Of a stretch of DNA of 64,000 bases, positions 40,224-49,512 are shown one piece after another. The stretch is from DATBRG01 sp036560445. GTDB lineage: Bacteria > Pseudomonadota > Gammaproteobacteria > Burkholderiales > Methylophilaceae. The DNA is taken from NCBI GenBank assembly GCA_036560445.1, contig DATBRG010000027.1:1-64000 (forward strand). The letters run 5' to 3'. The notes under the pieces were generated by a model, which was given only the letters and a program-made list of their open reading frames with translations, was not told the origin of the DNA and searched no databases. The first letter of the stretch is position 1, and each line of letters starts with the position of its first letter. The translations under genes were made by a program, and so were the position numbers.

Positions 40224-40727
40224 TTAGCTATTGCTTTTGGGCTTATCGAACTCTTCCCATGAGACTTCAGAAACATTAATCTGCTTTGAGGCTTCAGTCA
40301 GGGTATTTTTGTCAGAGAAGTATGGATCATCTTGATTCAGGCTATTCCCCTCATCTACCAACATGGCTTCTCTATTTAATTGAATAGGGAAACGCCAAAA
40401 TACTTTTTCTACGGTGCATCCTGTAAGCCTCAAAATATGGTTTACGAGATTCTGTTCCAACACATTGGAATAACGAAATCGCTTTAATGGTTGAGACTCT
40501 ATAAAAGCAACGAAATGCTTTTTGCCTTCTACTTTAAAACAGCTCGCATGAACCTCGACTCCACTGTTGCTGAAGTAGTCCATGATGAAATCCGAGATTT
40601 GTTTAATCGATCTTTCGAGATTTCTTTTCTTCTGAAATATATACAAGACATAACTCAGAAGAATGACCATATCGGCAAGAGCTATGTAAATTGATAGCGA
40701 GTCAAGACTTAGTGTTAAGGTAAGCAT
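40224..40727 (-). CDS. Membrane-anchored hypothetical protein
   Basis: 167 aa. One N-terminal membrane segment (SLSIYIALADMVILLSYVLY) is followed by a basic stretch and a soluble domain of about 130 residues with no recognised motif. The C terminus is acidic/polar (SEVSWEEFDKPKSNS). AT-rich relative to nadD downstream. It stands alone, convergent with the reductase. No function can be proposed. Confidence 0.6.
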   Translation of the reverse strand: MLTLTLSLDSLSIYIALADMVILLSYVLYIFQKKRNLERSIKQISDFIMDYFSNSGVEVHASCFKVEGKKHFVAFIESQPLKRFRYSNVLEQNLVNHILRLTGCTVEKVFWRFPIQLNREAMLVDEGNSLNQDDPYFSDKNTLTEASKQINVSEVSWEEFDKPKSNS

Positions 40728-40817
40728 TAGTTCTCCATCATTCTTTTTGTTACGTCAGAAAAATCTTAGACGTGGACTTGGGAACACCCATTATGTTCCT
40801 GATATTCTAAACTCAAG

Positions 40818-41453
40818 CTAGCGGTAGAGGTGGTGCAGGCGTATGTAATCAATTACGTTATCGGGCATTAAATAGCGTGGACTGACATTCTGCTGCAAAC
40901 TGTTGCGAATCCGAGTGGCAGAAATATCCAGTGCGGTGATTTTGCGCATCGTGATAAAGCCTGCGGCGACAGAAGAAAAATCCGTTACGTTTTCCGTGTA
41001 GTGATCCCGTAAGATATTTTGCAGCTCCTGCGGCAAGGTTTCCTTGGTTGCGGGCCGCTCAACCAGGGCAATGTGGCAAAGGCTGAGTATCTCGTTCCAG
41101 CGGTGCCAAGTGTTGAATTTAACAAATGCATCGCTACCAAGGAATAGGCAAATTGAGGCATCACGTCCCAATTCATCACTCAAACTCTGCAAGCTATCTC
41201 TTGTGTAAGAAGGGCCGCTACGCTGGAGTTCGCGTTCGTCCAGACGAAATTGCGGGTTGCCGGCAATGGCCAGGCTCACCATTGCTGCCCTGTGCATCGC
41301 CGATGTTACGGGTTGGCTACGATGTGGTGGCTGAGCGGCGGGAATAAAACGCACTTCGCTTAGATTAAGCGCATCTGCCAGTTCCTGCGCCATACGCAGA
41401 TGCCCAAAATGGATGGGGTCGAACGTACCGCCCAGCACACCAGTGATGTTCAA
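40818..41453 (-). CDS. nadD: Nicotinate-nucleotide adenylyltransferase
   Basis: 211 aa. Adenylates NaMN in NAD synthesis. The T/HxGH motif is GGTFDPIHFGHLRMAQELAD, and the second signature ISATRIRNSL replaces the usual SSTxIR. Starts one base after proA ends, so the two are co-transcribed. Confidence 0.95.
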   Translation of the reverse strand: MNITGVLGGTFDPIHFGHLRMAQELADALNLSEVRFIPAAQPPHRSQPVTSAMHRAAMVSLAIAGNPQFRLDERELQRSGPSYTRDSLQSLSDELGRDASICLFLGSDAFVKFNTWHRWNEILSLCHIALVERPATKETLPQELQNILRDHYTENVTDFSSVAAGFITMRKITALDISATRIRNSLQQNVSPRYLMPDNVIDYIRLHHLYR

Positions 41454-42710
41454 CTAGGAACGCACCTCGCCATTACCCAGCACGATATATTTCTCGCTGG
41501 TGAGGCCATCCAGCCCAACTGGGCCGCGCGCATGCAGCTTATCGGTAGATATGCCGATCTCGGCGCCCAAGCCATACTCAAAACCATCGGCAAAGCGTGT
41601 TGAAGCGTTGACCATGACCGAGCTGGAATCCACCTCGCGCAGGAATTGGCGCGCCTTGGTGTAGTTTTCGGTGACGATAGCTTCGGTATGTTGCGAAGAG
41701 TACTGGTTGATATGAGCAATAGCTTCGTCCACACCAGCCACTACCTTGACCGAAATAATCGCATCCAGGTATTCCGCATAGTAGTCATCGTCCGTGGCTA
41801 CCTTGGCAGCAGGCACAATGGTGCGGGTTTCTGCACAGCCGCGAATCTCTATGCCCTCAGCAACGAGCATCTTGGCCAGTATGGGCAAGGCTTGTGCCGC
41901 TATTGATCGCGCAACCAGTAACGACTCTGTCGTGTTACAAGTGCCCAGACGCTGAGTCTTGGAGTTCTCGACGATACGCAAGGCTTTGTCAAAATCGGCT
42001 TCGTCATCTACGTAGACATGGCAATTGCCGTCCAAGTGTTTGATGACTGGGATGCGCGCCTCGTTCGAGATGCGTTCGATCAGCCCCTTGCCGCCGCGAG
42101 GTACGATGACATCGACATATTTTTGCATGGTAATCAACTCACCTACGGCAGCACGGTCTGTGGTCTCTACAACTTGCACCGCAGCCGCTGGTAATCCTGC
42201 TACTTTTAGGCCTTCGTGTACCAGCGCGGCCAAGGCACGATTACATTGAATAGCTTCGGAACCCCCACGCAGTATGGCAGCGTTGCCGGATTTAATGCAC
42301 AAGCCAGCGGCATCAACCGTAACGTTAGGCCGCGCTTCGTAAATGATGCCAATGACGCCGAGTGGCACGCGCATCTTGCCTACTTGTATGCCAGAAGGGC
42401 GGTATTTGAGGTCGGTGATTTCGCCAATTGGGTCGGCCAAGGCGGCAATTTGCTCAAGGCCTTCAGCCATGGTGGCGATGCTTTTTTCTGAAAGCGCTAG
42501 CCTGTCCAGCATGGCGGCTTCCATGCCGCTAGCACGTGCTGCTTCCATATCCGCCTGGTTTGCAGCCAATAGGGCAGCTTTGTCGCGACGAATTGCCTTG
42601 GCGATGGTAATTAGCGCCAGGTTTTTGGTAGTTGAGCTGGCTTTGGCCATCAGGCGCGAAGCAGCACGCGCTTCGCTGCCCAGCGTTTGCATGTAGGATT
42701 TAATGTCCAT
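41454..42710 (-). CDS. proA: Gamma-glutamyl phosphate reductase
   Basis: 418 aa. Second step of proline synthesis. Contains MRVPLGVIGIIYEARPNVTV, the catalytic Cys in QRLGTCNTTESLLVARS, and the C-terminal GPVGLDGLTSEKYIVLGNGE. Full length. The proA-nadD order is typical for betaproteobacteria. Confidence 0.97.
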   Translation of the reverse strand: MDIKSYMQTLGSEARAASRLMAKASSTTKNLALITIAKAIRRDKAALLAANQADMEAARASGMEAAMLDRLALSEKSIATMAEGLEQIAALADPIGEITDLKYRPSGIQVGKMRVPLGVIGIIYEARPNVTVDAAGLCIKSGNAAILRGGSEAIQCNRALAALVHEGLKVAGLPAAAVQVVETTDRAAVGELITMQKYVDVIVPRGGKGLIERISNEARIPVIKHLDGNCHVYVDDEADFDKALRIVENSKTQRLGTCNTTESLLVARSIAAQALPILAKMLVAEGIEIRGCAETRTIVPAAKVATDDDYYAEYLDAIISVKVVAGVDEAIAHINQYSSQHTEAIVTENYTKARQFLREVDSSSVMVNASTRFADGFEYGLGAEIGISTDKLHARGPVGLDGLTSEKYIVLGNGEVRS

Positions 42711-42722
42711 AATTAATTCGAT

Positions 42723-43073
42723 TTATCTACGTAAATTCTTCCTAGGAGAACTCTTTTTAGTACGGAAAGCAACTTCGAAAGAGCGGCGTGCCCATACAGC
42801 GGCCTCTTCCTTGTCATCATAAATTTCTTCTGGAGCAAGATAATAAGACATTTTGACAGTCTTATCGCCTCTGGTATAGGCAAACTGTGGTAAACCCCTG
42901 CTCTCAAAGAAATGCGCGTTGGAAATATCGGCCTTGAGATAAAGCATTTCATCAGCCACCAGTCCGAACATCACACCGTCGTGATACAGGCCATAGCCAC
43001 TAAACATCTTGCGTGCATTTATGCGCCCGAATTTTTCGAACACTTCTTGCAGGAAATCTACGAATTCTGACAT
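42723..43073 (-). CDS. TfoX N-terminal-domain protein
   Basis: 116 aa, only the TfoX_N domain: FGRINARKMFSGYGLYHDGV, MFGLVADEMLYLKAD and YYLAPEEIYDD. The C-terminal half of competence regulator TfoX/Sxy is absent, as in many small homologues, so a competence role cannot be assumed. The tail is Lys/Arg-rich. Confidence 0.85.
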   Translation of the reverse strand: MSEFVDFLQEVFEKFGRINARKMFSGYGLYHDGVMFGLVADEMLYLKADISNAHFFESRGLPQFAYTRGDKTVKMSYYLAPEEIYDDKEEAAVWARRSFEVAFRTKKSSPRKNLRR

Positions 43074-43096
43074 TCAGTGCTTATTTGATATTGCGC

Positions 43097-44122
43097 CTAG
43101 CGAGGTTTGGCACGGCTGCCTACCCTGGCCAAGCCAAAACATAGGCGAGAGATTTCCAGCCAGGCATCGCCACGCATAATGCCTTTGGCAGTCTTATCAA
43201 TATCGGCCAGCTTCAGCAGTGCCGCTTGTAGCTGCTTCAAGCTCAGGCGACTAATGGCGCGCCTGACCAGGGCTTGCCTGTCACCATAGATCCTGGCGCT
43301 TTGCATAGCATTTGCCAGGTTCTCACCGCGCGCTTCAGCCTGCTTGATTCTGACCAGTGGTCGCAAAACCCACATCAGTGGATTCATCACTGCCACTGGC
43401 TGGGCGCCTTCATCCTGCAGGCCTTGCAATATCCTGGCTGTGCGCTCGGCATCTCCCGCCAGTACTGCTTCACCGAGCTGAAAAGCATCATAACGGGATA
43501 CATTAAGCACAGCCTCGCGCACCAGATTGCCTGCAATCATGCCGGATGGATAGAGCAGGCCGAGCTTCTGGATTTCCTGATGGGCCGCTAGCAAATTACC
43601 TTCCACCTGATGAGCAATAAAATCCAGCGTCTCAGGGTCAGTTTTCTGGTCTTGCAGCGCCAGTCGCTTGGCTATCCATTGTGGTAATTCAGTTGCTTCA
43701 ACTTCTTGTAATGTTAGCGATACGGCAGCCTGCTCCAGTGCCGTAAACCAGGCGCTATTCCTACCATCACGATCCAGCTTTGGCAGTATGACTACGATCA
43801 TTGTATCTGCCATTGGTTTCTCAGCGAGTCCTTGCAGGACTTTGCTGCCCTCAGTCCCGGGCTTGCCAGAGGGGATGCTGAGCTCCAGCAGACGTTTGTT
43901 GGCGAACAGCGAGAAAGACTGGCCAAAAGCAGTAACCTGTTGCCAGTTGAAATTACGTTCTACTATTAAGCCAGTACGTTCATCAAAGCCCTGCTGGCGG
44001 GCTGCCAAGCGTATCGCATCAAGGCACTCACGTTGTGCTAGCGGCTCATCTCCCACCAGAAGGTAAAGCTGTTGGAGGCCTTTTTCCAGATGCTGCGATA
44101 GTTGTTGCTGTTGTAAGCGCAT
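43097..44122 (-). CDS. holA: DNA polymerase III delta subunit
   Basis: 341 aa. Opens the beta clamp within the clamp loader. The N-terminal LQQLYLLVGDEPLAQRECLD and AIRLAARQQGF, the LFANKRLLEL region and the C-terminal LKQLQAALLKLADIDKTAKG match HolA. Two bases downstream of lptE, in the conserved leuS-lptE-holA operon. Confidence 0.95.
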   Translation of the reverse strand: MRLQQQQLSQHLEKGLQQLYLLVGDEPLAQRECLDAIRLAARQQGFDERTGLIVERNFNWQQVTAFGQSFSLFANKRLLELSIPSGKPGTEGSKVLQGLAEKPMADTMIVVILPKLDRDGRNSAWFTALEQAAVSLTLQEVEATELPQWIAKRLALQDQKTDPETLDFIAHQVEGNLLAAHQEIQKLGLLYPSGMIAGNLVREAVLNVSRYDAFQLGEAVLAGDAERTARILQGLQDEGAQPVAVMNPLMWVLRPLVRIKQAEARGENLANAMQSARIYGDRQALVRRAISRLSLKQLQAALLKLADIDKTAKGIMRGDAWLEISRLCFGLARVGSRAKPR

Positions 44123-44124
44123 TG

Positions 44125-44658
44125 CTACTCGGCAGCAGCAGGTTTTTCTTCGCTGGTGACTGCTCTTTTAGTGGGTTTCTGAACTATCAGGCGACGGAGG
44201 ATTTCACGTACGGCATCGGCGCGCATATCGTTATTGAGTCTATCTTCTTCGCCTTGCTTTGCCAGAAGCTGGGTGTCGTCGTATGAGAAATCACGGCGTT
44301 CTTCTATAGTTTGTACATCGCCCCAGAGCGGGTTTGAAGGGTTGCGCAACCGGAAACGTACACGATAAAAGAGATCGTACTCTGTGACTCGACCAGCACC
44401 GCTCAAGGATAGAATTCGTTTCTCTAAGCCTTCATTCATAAACTCCAGCAATAGGTCTGCATTCTCTTTATCCTCAACTATCTTGACCCCGTTAATCGCC
44501 AGTGACTTCTTCAAATCTTTCGAGATAGATAGTCTAGGTCCCTGGATATAGAGGTTGTGGAAGGAGAGGTCCGCTACCCCGCGTAGCTGAAAACCGCAAG
44601 CAGCCAAGGTGAGAAGGCTAGCAATGAGCGAAAGTCTGGCGATGCCGGAGATTGACAT
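44125..44658 (-). CDS. lptE: LPS-assembly lipoprotein LptE
   Basis: 177 aa from ATG 44658 (MSISGIARLSLIASLLTLAA); the lipobox LAAC follows a signal peptide. It plugs the LptD barrel and aids LPS insertion. The core GFQLRGVADLSFHNLYIQG and DDTQLLAKQGEEDRLNNDMR fit the family. The C terminus extends with Lys/Glu/Ala. Starts just after leuS ends. Confidence 0.93.
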   Translation of the reverse strand: MSISGIARLSLIASLLTLAACGFQLRGVADLSFHNLYIQGPRLSISKDLKKSLAINGVKIVEDKENADLLLEFMNEGLEKRILSLSGAGRVTEYDLFYRVRFRLRNPSNPLWGDVQTIEERRDFSYDDTQLLAKQGEEDRLNNDMRADAVREILRRLIVQKPTKRAVTSEEKPAAAE

Positions 44659-44665
44659 ATAAGGG

Positions 44666-47419
44666 TTATCCCACCACAACGTTAATGAGTTTGTTTGGCA
44701 CTACGATGATTTTACGCACGCTTGCGCCATCTTCCAGATATTTTTTTACGCAGGACTGCTCCAGCGCCAGTTTTTCCAGCGCAGATTTCTCCAGTGTACG
44801 TGCTACCGTCATGCTGCCACGCAGCTTGCCGTTGACTTGGATCACCAGCTCGACTTCATCCTGCACCAAGGCAGTCTCTAGAGGTTCGGGCCATGTGGCG
44901 GTCAGAATATCGTTACCGTAGCCCAGTTCCTTCCACAGGCTTTCGGCGATGTGTGGGGCAATTGGGGACAGCATGCGCAGCAATATGGAGAAACCTTCGC
45001 TCGCTATCGCCTGCCAGCCATCTTCGGCATCTTTCTGCACTTTTTCCAGCGCGTTCAGCATCTTCATGGCCGCGGAAGCTACTGTGTTGAATTGTTGGCG
45101 CTCAAGGTCATAGTTGGCCTGCTTCAACGTACTATGGATTTCGCGGCGCGCATTGGCGAGACCGCCTGATATCTTGGCTGGCAGTTCTACCTTGGCTTCA
45201 CTGGATAACGCGTAGCCAAAATTCCACACACGTCGCAGAAAGCGATGTGAGCCTTCCACGCCAGCGTCCGACCATTCCAGAGTTTGCTCCGGCGGCGCAG
45301 CGAACATCATGAAAAAGCGTGCGGTATCCGCACCGTATTGCTCGATCAGTGACTGAGGGTCAACCCCATTACGCTTGGATTTGGACATGGTCCCCATGCC
45401 TTGGAAATCCACAGGCCTGCCATCAGCAAGGCATATCGCGCCAGTGGTTTTACCACTGTCATCATGTAGCAGCTCTACTTCTTCGGGCGCAAAATACTCT
45501 ATGCCGCCCTTGTCGGTACGGCGCGAAAAGATATGGTTAAGCACCATGCCTTGCGTAAGCAAATGTGCAAACGGCTCGTCATAATTGACCAAGCCGATAT
45601 CACGCATCGCCTTGGTCCAGAAGCGGGAATACAGCAGATGCAAGATGGCATGCTCAATGCCGCCAATATATTGGTCTACCGGCATCCAGTGGTTGGTACG
45701 CTGATCGACCATGGCCTTGTCGTTATCGGGGCAGGCATAGCGTGCGTAATACCAGCTGGAATCGACAAAGGTATCCATAGTGTCAGTTTCGCGCTTTGCC
45801 GGTTTGCCGCATTTTGGACAGCTGCAATTGAGAAAATCAGCGCGCTTGTTGAGCGGATTGCCGGAACCGTCAGGTACGCAATCCTCAGGCAGCACCACTG
45901 GCAGTTGCTCGTCCGGTACTGGCACATCACCGCAGCTCTCGCAGTGGATGATAGGAATGGGGCAGCCCCAGTAGCGTTGGCGTGAAACACCCCAGTCGCG
46001 CAGGCGCCAGTTGATCTGTTTGTCGCCGAGGCCTTTGGCGCTGAGGTCGGCAGCGATGGCATCAATAGCATCTTCGTAGTTTAAATTATTGTATTTTCCA
46101 GAATTAATACAGAACCCATTGTTCCCATACCATTCTCTCCAAACCTCTTTAGATGAAAAGGAACTTACTGCCAAGTACTCGTTTTCTAGTGATTCCTGAT
46201 CCATATCCTTGAGGTAATCGAAAACGGTTCCGGCAGCAATGTGAGCCCCCATTCTTATTGCATCTGCTATGAATCCAAGTCGTTTGTCACGCAATTCTTT
46301 TTGAGCTTTAGTTAACTCAATTACTTGCGAAATCGGCAAACCATATTTCTTGGCAAACTCAAAATCCCGCATATCATGCGCAGGTACGGCCATCACCGCA
46401 CCTTCGCCATATGTCATCAGCACGTAGTTGCCGACCCAGACCGGAACTTGCTCACCAGTCAGCGGATGGGTGACGGTAAGGCCGGTATCCATACCTTCTT
46501 TTTCCATGGTCGCCATGTCGGCTTCCATGACGGAGCCGTGTTTGCACTTCTCGACGAAGACGGCGAGAGCCGGATTGCTCTTTGCAGCCAGTGTCGCCAG
46601 TGGGTGCTCGGCAGCCACTGCACAGAAAGTCACACCCATGATGGTATCGGCACGCGTGGTGAATACCCACAGTTTGCCGTCATCGATGAGTCCGCCGTTG
46701 TCGGCGATATCGTGGGTGAAGGCGAAACGCACGCCCACGCTTTTTCCTATCCAGTTGGCCTGCATGGTTTTGACGCGATCGGGCCAACCCGGCAGTTTAT
46801 CCAAATCGTCCAGCAACTCCTGCGCGTATTTGGTGATATTGAGGTAGTAGCCGGGGATCTCGCGCTTCTCTACCAGCGCACCAGTACGCCAGCCGCGGCC
46901 ATCAATGACTTGCTCGTTGGCGAGCACGGTCTGGTCTACCGGATCCCAATTCACCACCTGGGTTTTTTTGTAGGCAATGCCTTTTTCCAGCATGCGCAGG
47001 AAGAACCACTGGTTCCATTTGTAGTAGCTGGGGTCGCAGGTGGCTATTTCGCGCGACCAGTCGATGGCAAACCCCAGGCTTTGCAACTGGCTGCGCATAT
47101 AGGCGATATTGTCCCGCGTCCATTTGGCGGGCGGCACATTGTTCTGGATGGCGGCGTTTTCCGCAGGCAGGCCAAAAGCATCCCAGCCCATGGGCTGCAA
47201 GACATTGAAGCCCTTCATGCGGTGATAGCGCGTGAGCACATCGCCTATGGTGTAGTTACGCACGTGGCCCATGTGCAACTTGCCACTGGGGTACGGGAAC
47301 ATCGACAGGCAATAGTATTTGGGCTTGTCTGAGGTTTCACTGGCGGCGAAGGTTTGCTTGGTTGCCCAATCCTGCTGGGCTTGTTGCTCAATTTCACGGA
47401 AAGGATACTGCTGCTGCAT
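44666..47419 (-). CDS. leuS: Leucyl-tRNA synthetase with an inserted segment in the editing domain
   Basis: 917 aa, about 50 longer than typical bacterial LeuRS. HIGH motif MFPYPSGKLHMGHVRNYTIG, KMSKS in GTMSKSKRNGVDPQSLIEQY, zinc module CPKCGKPAKRETDTMDTFVD and editing motif TTRADTIMGVTF. Residues about 369-418 (TKAQKELRDKRLGFIADAIR onward) have no counterpart that I can place in betaproteobacterial LeuRS and are AT-richer than the rest; flanking VIE and FSSKEVWREWYG resume the normal alignment. The frame is intact, so activity is expected. Confidence 0.96.
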   Translation of the reverse strand: MQQQYPFREIEQQAQQDWATKQTFAASETSDKPKYYCLSMFPYPSGKLHMGHVRNYTIGDVLTRYHRMKGFNVLQPMGWDAFGLPAENAAIQNNVPPAKWTRDNIAYMRSQLQSLGFAIDWSREIATCDPSYYKWNQWFFLRMLEKGIAYKKTQVVNWDPVDQTVLANEQVIDGRGWRTGALVEKREIPGYYLNITKYAQELLDDLDKLPGWPDRVKTMQANWIGKSVGVRFAFTHDIADNGGLIDDGKLWVFTTRADTIMGVTFCAVAAEHPLATLAAKSNPALAVFVEKCKHGSVMEADMATMEKEGMDTGLTVTHPLTGEQVPVWVGNYVLMTYGEGAVMAVPAHDMRDFEFAKKYGLPISQVIELTKAQKELRDKRLGFIADAIRMGAHIAAGTVFDYLKDMDQESLENEYLAVSSFSSKEVWREWYGNNGFCINSGKYNNLNYEDAIDAIAADLSAKGLGDKQINWRLRDWGVSRQRYWGCPIPIIHCESCGDVPVPDEQLPVVLPEDCVPDGSGNPLNKRADFLNCSCPKCGKPAKRETDTMDTFVDSSWYYARYACPDNDKAMVDQRTNHWMPVDQYIGGIEHAILHLLYSRFWTKAMRDIGLVNYDEPFAHLLTQGMVLNHIFSRRTDKGGIEYFAPEEVELLHDDSGKTTGAICLADGRPVDFQGMGTMSKSKRNGVDPQSLIEQYGADTARFFMMFAAPPEQTLEWSDAGVEGSHRFLRRVWNFGYALSSEAKVELPAKISGGLANARREIHSTLKQANYDLERQQFNTVASAAMKMLNALEKVQKDAEDGWQAIASEGFSILLRMLSPIAPHIAESLWKELGYGNDILTATWPEPLETALVQDEVELVIQVNGKLRGSMTVARTLEKSALEKLALEQSCVKKYLEDGASVRKIIVVPNKLINVVVG

Positions 47420-47625
47420 AGTGGGCGGCTAATCTTAGGTTTTCAAAGAGCAAAATTATACCTTAAGCTGTATCAATTACTGCGATCGATACCTCAGACG
47501 AGGTGGCACAACAAGGCTTTATTCCAATCATCCGTAAGGCATGGCAATCCGGCGCGACTAAAGCATGAACACAAAATGACCGTAGCTGGTCACTCTTATC
47601 CACCAATACTTAGCGCTAGGATTGC

Positions 47626-48738
47626 ATGATGAAATTAAAAGTGACCCACAAAATACTGATAGGCTATCTTGCGGGGTTTGTCCTGCTGCTCGCGTTTGCC
47701 GGATTGACTCTATTCAACGGCAAACGTATCGAAGCCACCACCATCGAGCTATCGCAACATAAACTACCGGGCCTGATTGCGGTAGCCGAGCTTAAAAGCG
47801 GCCTACAGGTACAGACCAATCATCTCTACGCGCTCTATGCGACCAACGATCAGGCAGCCTTTGAGAAGCATCGCCAGCAGGATATGGCAGATATGCATGA
47901 GGAAATGGTAGGGTTGGAAAATCTGCCAGAATACAAGAATTATGAAGCTACGCTGAATGACATGACAAAACGTCAGTCGGAGTTAACCGAGAAATTTGTG
48001 CAAGTCATGCGCCAATCGGAGATTGACTGGGATAGCGCACGTGATGTGCTGGGGCAATTTGGCAAAGGCGCTGATGCCATGGGTAAAGAACTGGATAAAC
48101 TGGTGCAAGCTGTGGCAAAACAGACCATTGATCAGGCGACCACATCGCAACGCCTCACCGAGCAATTGATGAGTGTGGGTTTGGTATTAACGGTATTGAT
48201 TTTTCTTGGTGTACTGGTAATGGCTTACTTTGCCAATAGTACCGTTGCACAACCGTTACGCGGCACCAGCAAAGCCCTGAGTGAGATTACAATACGGCGT
48301 GATTTCACTAGCCGGCTAAAACAGTATAGCGATGACGAAATAGGGGACATTGCAGTCGCCGCGAACAACTTGCTGCAAGAGTTCCAACAATTGGCGCTGA
48401 CACTGGATGGCACTGCGCAAGAGGTTGGCCGCGCAACAACTACACTGACCGATGTAGCAGAAAATGCGCGCGTGAGTATGACTGCGAGAAACGCCAAGCT
48501 GCGTGCCGCAACACAGGATTTTATGAAAGATATTGAGGCCGCTAGCGGAGATGCAAAACACGAAATCGACGTGCAGTTACACCGTGCTCAGATGAAGTTT
48601 ATCCAGACCCATCTTATTGAAATCGACGAGGGTACCGTGGCTAACGAACGCAACGTAACGGCACTGCAAGGGTCTATTACCAAGCTCAGCGATTTATCCA
48701 AGAATATGCATGCGCAGATACGGTTACTGAATTTCTAG
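47626..48738 (+). CDS. MCP-like membrane sensor lacking the signalling hairpin
   Basis: 370 aa. TM1 ILIGYLAGFVLLLAFAGLTL, a periplasmic four-helix-bundle region (about 35-190), TM2 LMSVGLVLTVLIFLGVLVMA, a HAMP-like stretch (QPLRGTSKALSEITIRRDFT) and about 130 residues of coiled coil. The highly conserved MCP kinase-control tip (IAxQTNLLALNAAIEAARAG) is missing; the protein ends HAQIRLLNF. Kinase coupling through CheW is therefore unlikely. It could be a truncated receptor or a membrane coiled-coil sensor of another kind. Followed by a good terminator, so it is monocistronic. Confidence 0.75.
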   Translation: MMKLKVTHKILIGYLAGFVLLLAFAGLTLFNGKRIEATTIELSQHKLPGLIAVAELKSGLQVQTNHLYALYATNDQAAFEKHRQQDMADMHEEMVGLENLPEYKNYEATLNDMTKRQSELTEKFVQVMRQSEIDWDSARDVLGQFGKGADAMGKELDKLVQAVAKQTIDQATTSQRLTEQLMSVGLVLTVLIFLGVLVMAYFANSTVAQPLRGTSKALSEITIRRDFTSRLKQYSDDEIGDIAVAANNLLQEFQQLALTLDGTAQEVGRATTTLTDVAENARVSMTARNAKLRAATQDFMKDIEAASGDAKHEIDVQLHRAQMKFIQTHLIEIDEGTVANERNVTALQGSITKLSDLSKNMHAQIRLLNF

Positions 48739-48754
48739 GCCAGCTGATAAGCAC

Positions 48755-48784
48755 AAAAGCCTGCATAAACGCAGGCTTTTTATT
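48755..48784 (+). terminator. Intrinsic terminator between the MCP-like gene and adk
   Basis: AAAAGCCTGC (48755-48764), loop ATAAAC, GCAGGCTTTT (48771-48780) then TATT. With A and T tracts on both sides it should serve the convergent adk as well. Confidence 0.88.
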
Positions 48785-48807
48785 ATGCAATCAACTTAAG
48801 TAAGCAC

Positions 48808-49461
48808 TTATTTCAGTGCGGTAAAAATATCATCACGTATCTTATCCACTGCGCCAAGGCCGCTTACACGCACATATTTGGGGGCGTGGCCAGAGCCTTG
48901 TTTTGCCCAATCGGAGTAGTAACCAACTAGCTGCTTGGTTTGCGCGTGATAGACCTCGAGGCGCTTCATCACCACTTCTTCTCGGTCGTCTTCACGCTGC
49001 ACTAAATCTTCACCAGTTACATCGTCCTTACCAGCTACTTTGGGAGGATTAAAAATTACATGATAGGTGCGGCCAGAGACAAGATGGGCACGGCGGCCGC
49101 TCATGCGCTTGATGATTTCTTCATCAGGCACATCAATCTCGACAACATAATCGATATCAACTCCAGCTTGCTTCATGGCTTCAGCCTGCGGAATGGTGCG
49201 TGGAAAGCCATCGAACAAAAAACCCGCTTTGCAGTCGGCATCTTTGATACGTTCCTTCACCAGGCCAATGATGACTTCGTCTGGCACCAGGCCACCGCTA
49301 TCCATAAAACGCTTGGCTTCGAGGCCAAGCTGGGTGCCGGCCTTGACTGCAGCACGCAGCATGTCGCCGGTTGAAATCTGCGGGATATTGAATTTTTCTT
49401 TGATATAGGTAGCTTGCGTACCCTTGCCAGCACCAGGGGCGCCTAACAGTATGATTCTCAT
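48808..49461 (-). CDS. adk: Adenylate kinase
   Basis: 217 aa, long-lid form. P loop LLGAPGAGKGTQATYIKEKF, AMP site GFLFDGFPRTIPQAEAM, and lid GRRAHLVSGRTYHVIFNPPK without the four-Cys zinc site. Balances adenine nucleotides. Standard length. Confidence 0.97.
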   Translation of the reverse strand: MRIILLGAPGAGKGTQATYIKEKFNIPQISTGDMLRAAVKAGTQLGLEAKRFMDSGGLVPDEVIIGLVKERIKDADCKAGFLFDGFPRTIPQAEAMKQAGVDIDYVVEIDVPDEEIIKRMSGRRAHLVSGRTYHVIFNPPKVAGKDDVTGEDLVQREDDREEVVMKRLEVYHAQTKQLVGYYSDWAKQGSGHAPKYVRVSGLGAVDKIRDDIFTALK

Positions 49462-49512
49462 GTTACTTATCTTCTCCCTTAAGTCTTTATCTTGGCTTGT
49501 GTATGAATTATA

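Noticed and set aside
47490..47560. TGGCAC followed by GGCTT upstream of the MCP-like gene, resembling a second sigma-54 promoter
   Set aside because: GG and GC are 9 bp apart instead of 10 and the -12 half (GGCTT) lacks the TTGC consensus.
47561..47625. TAAAGCAT-N11-GACCGTAG as a flagellar sigma-28 promoter for the MCP-like gene
   Set aside because: The -10 half matches GCCGATAA poorly; no flagellar or chemotaxis genes adjoin it.
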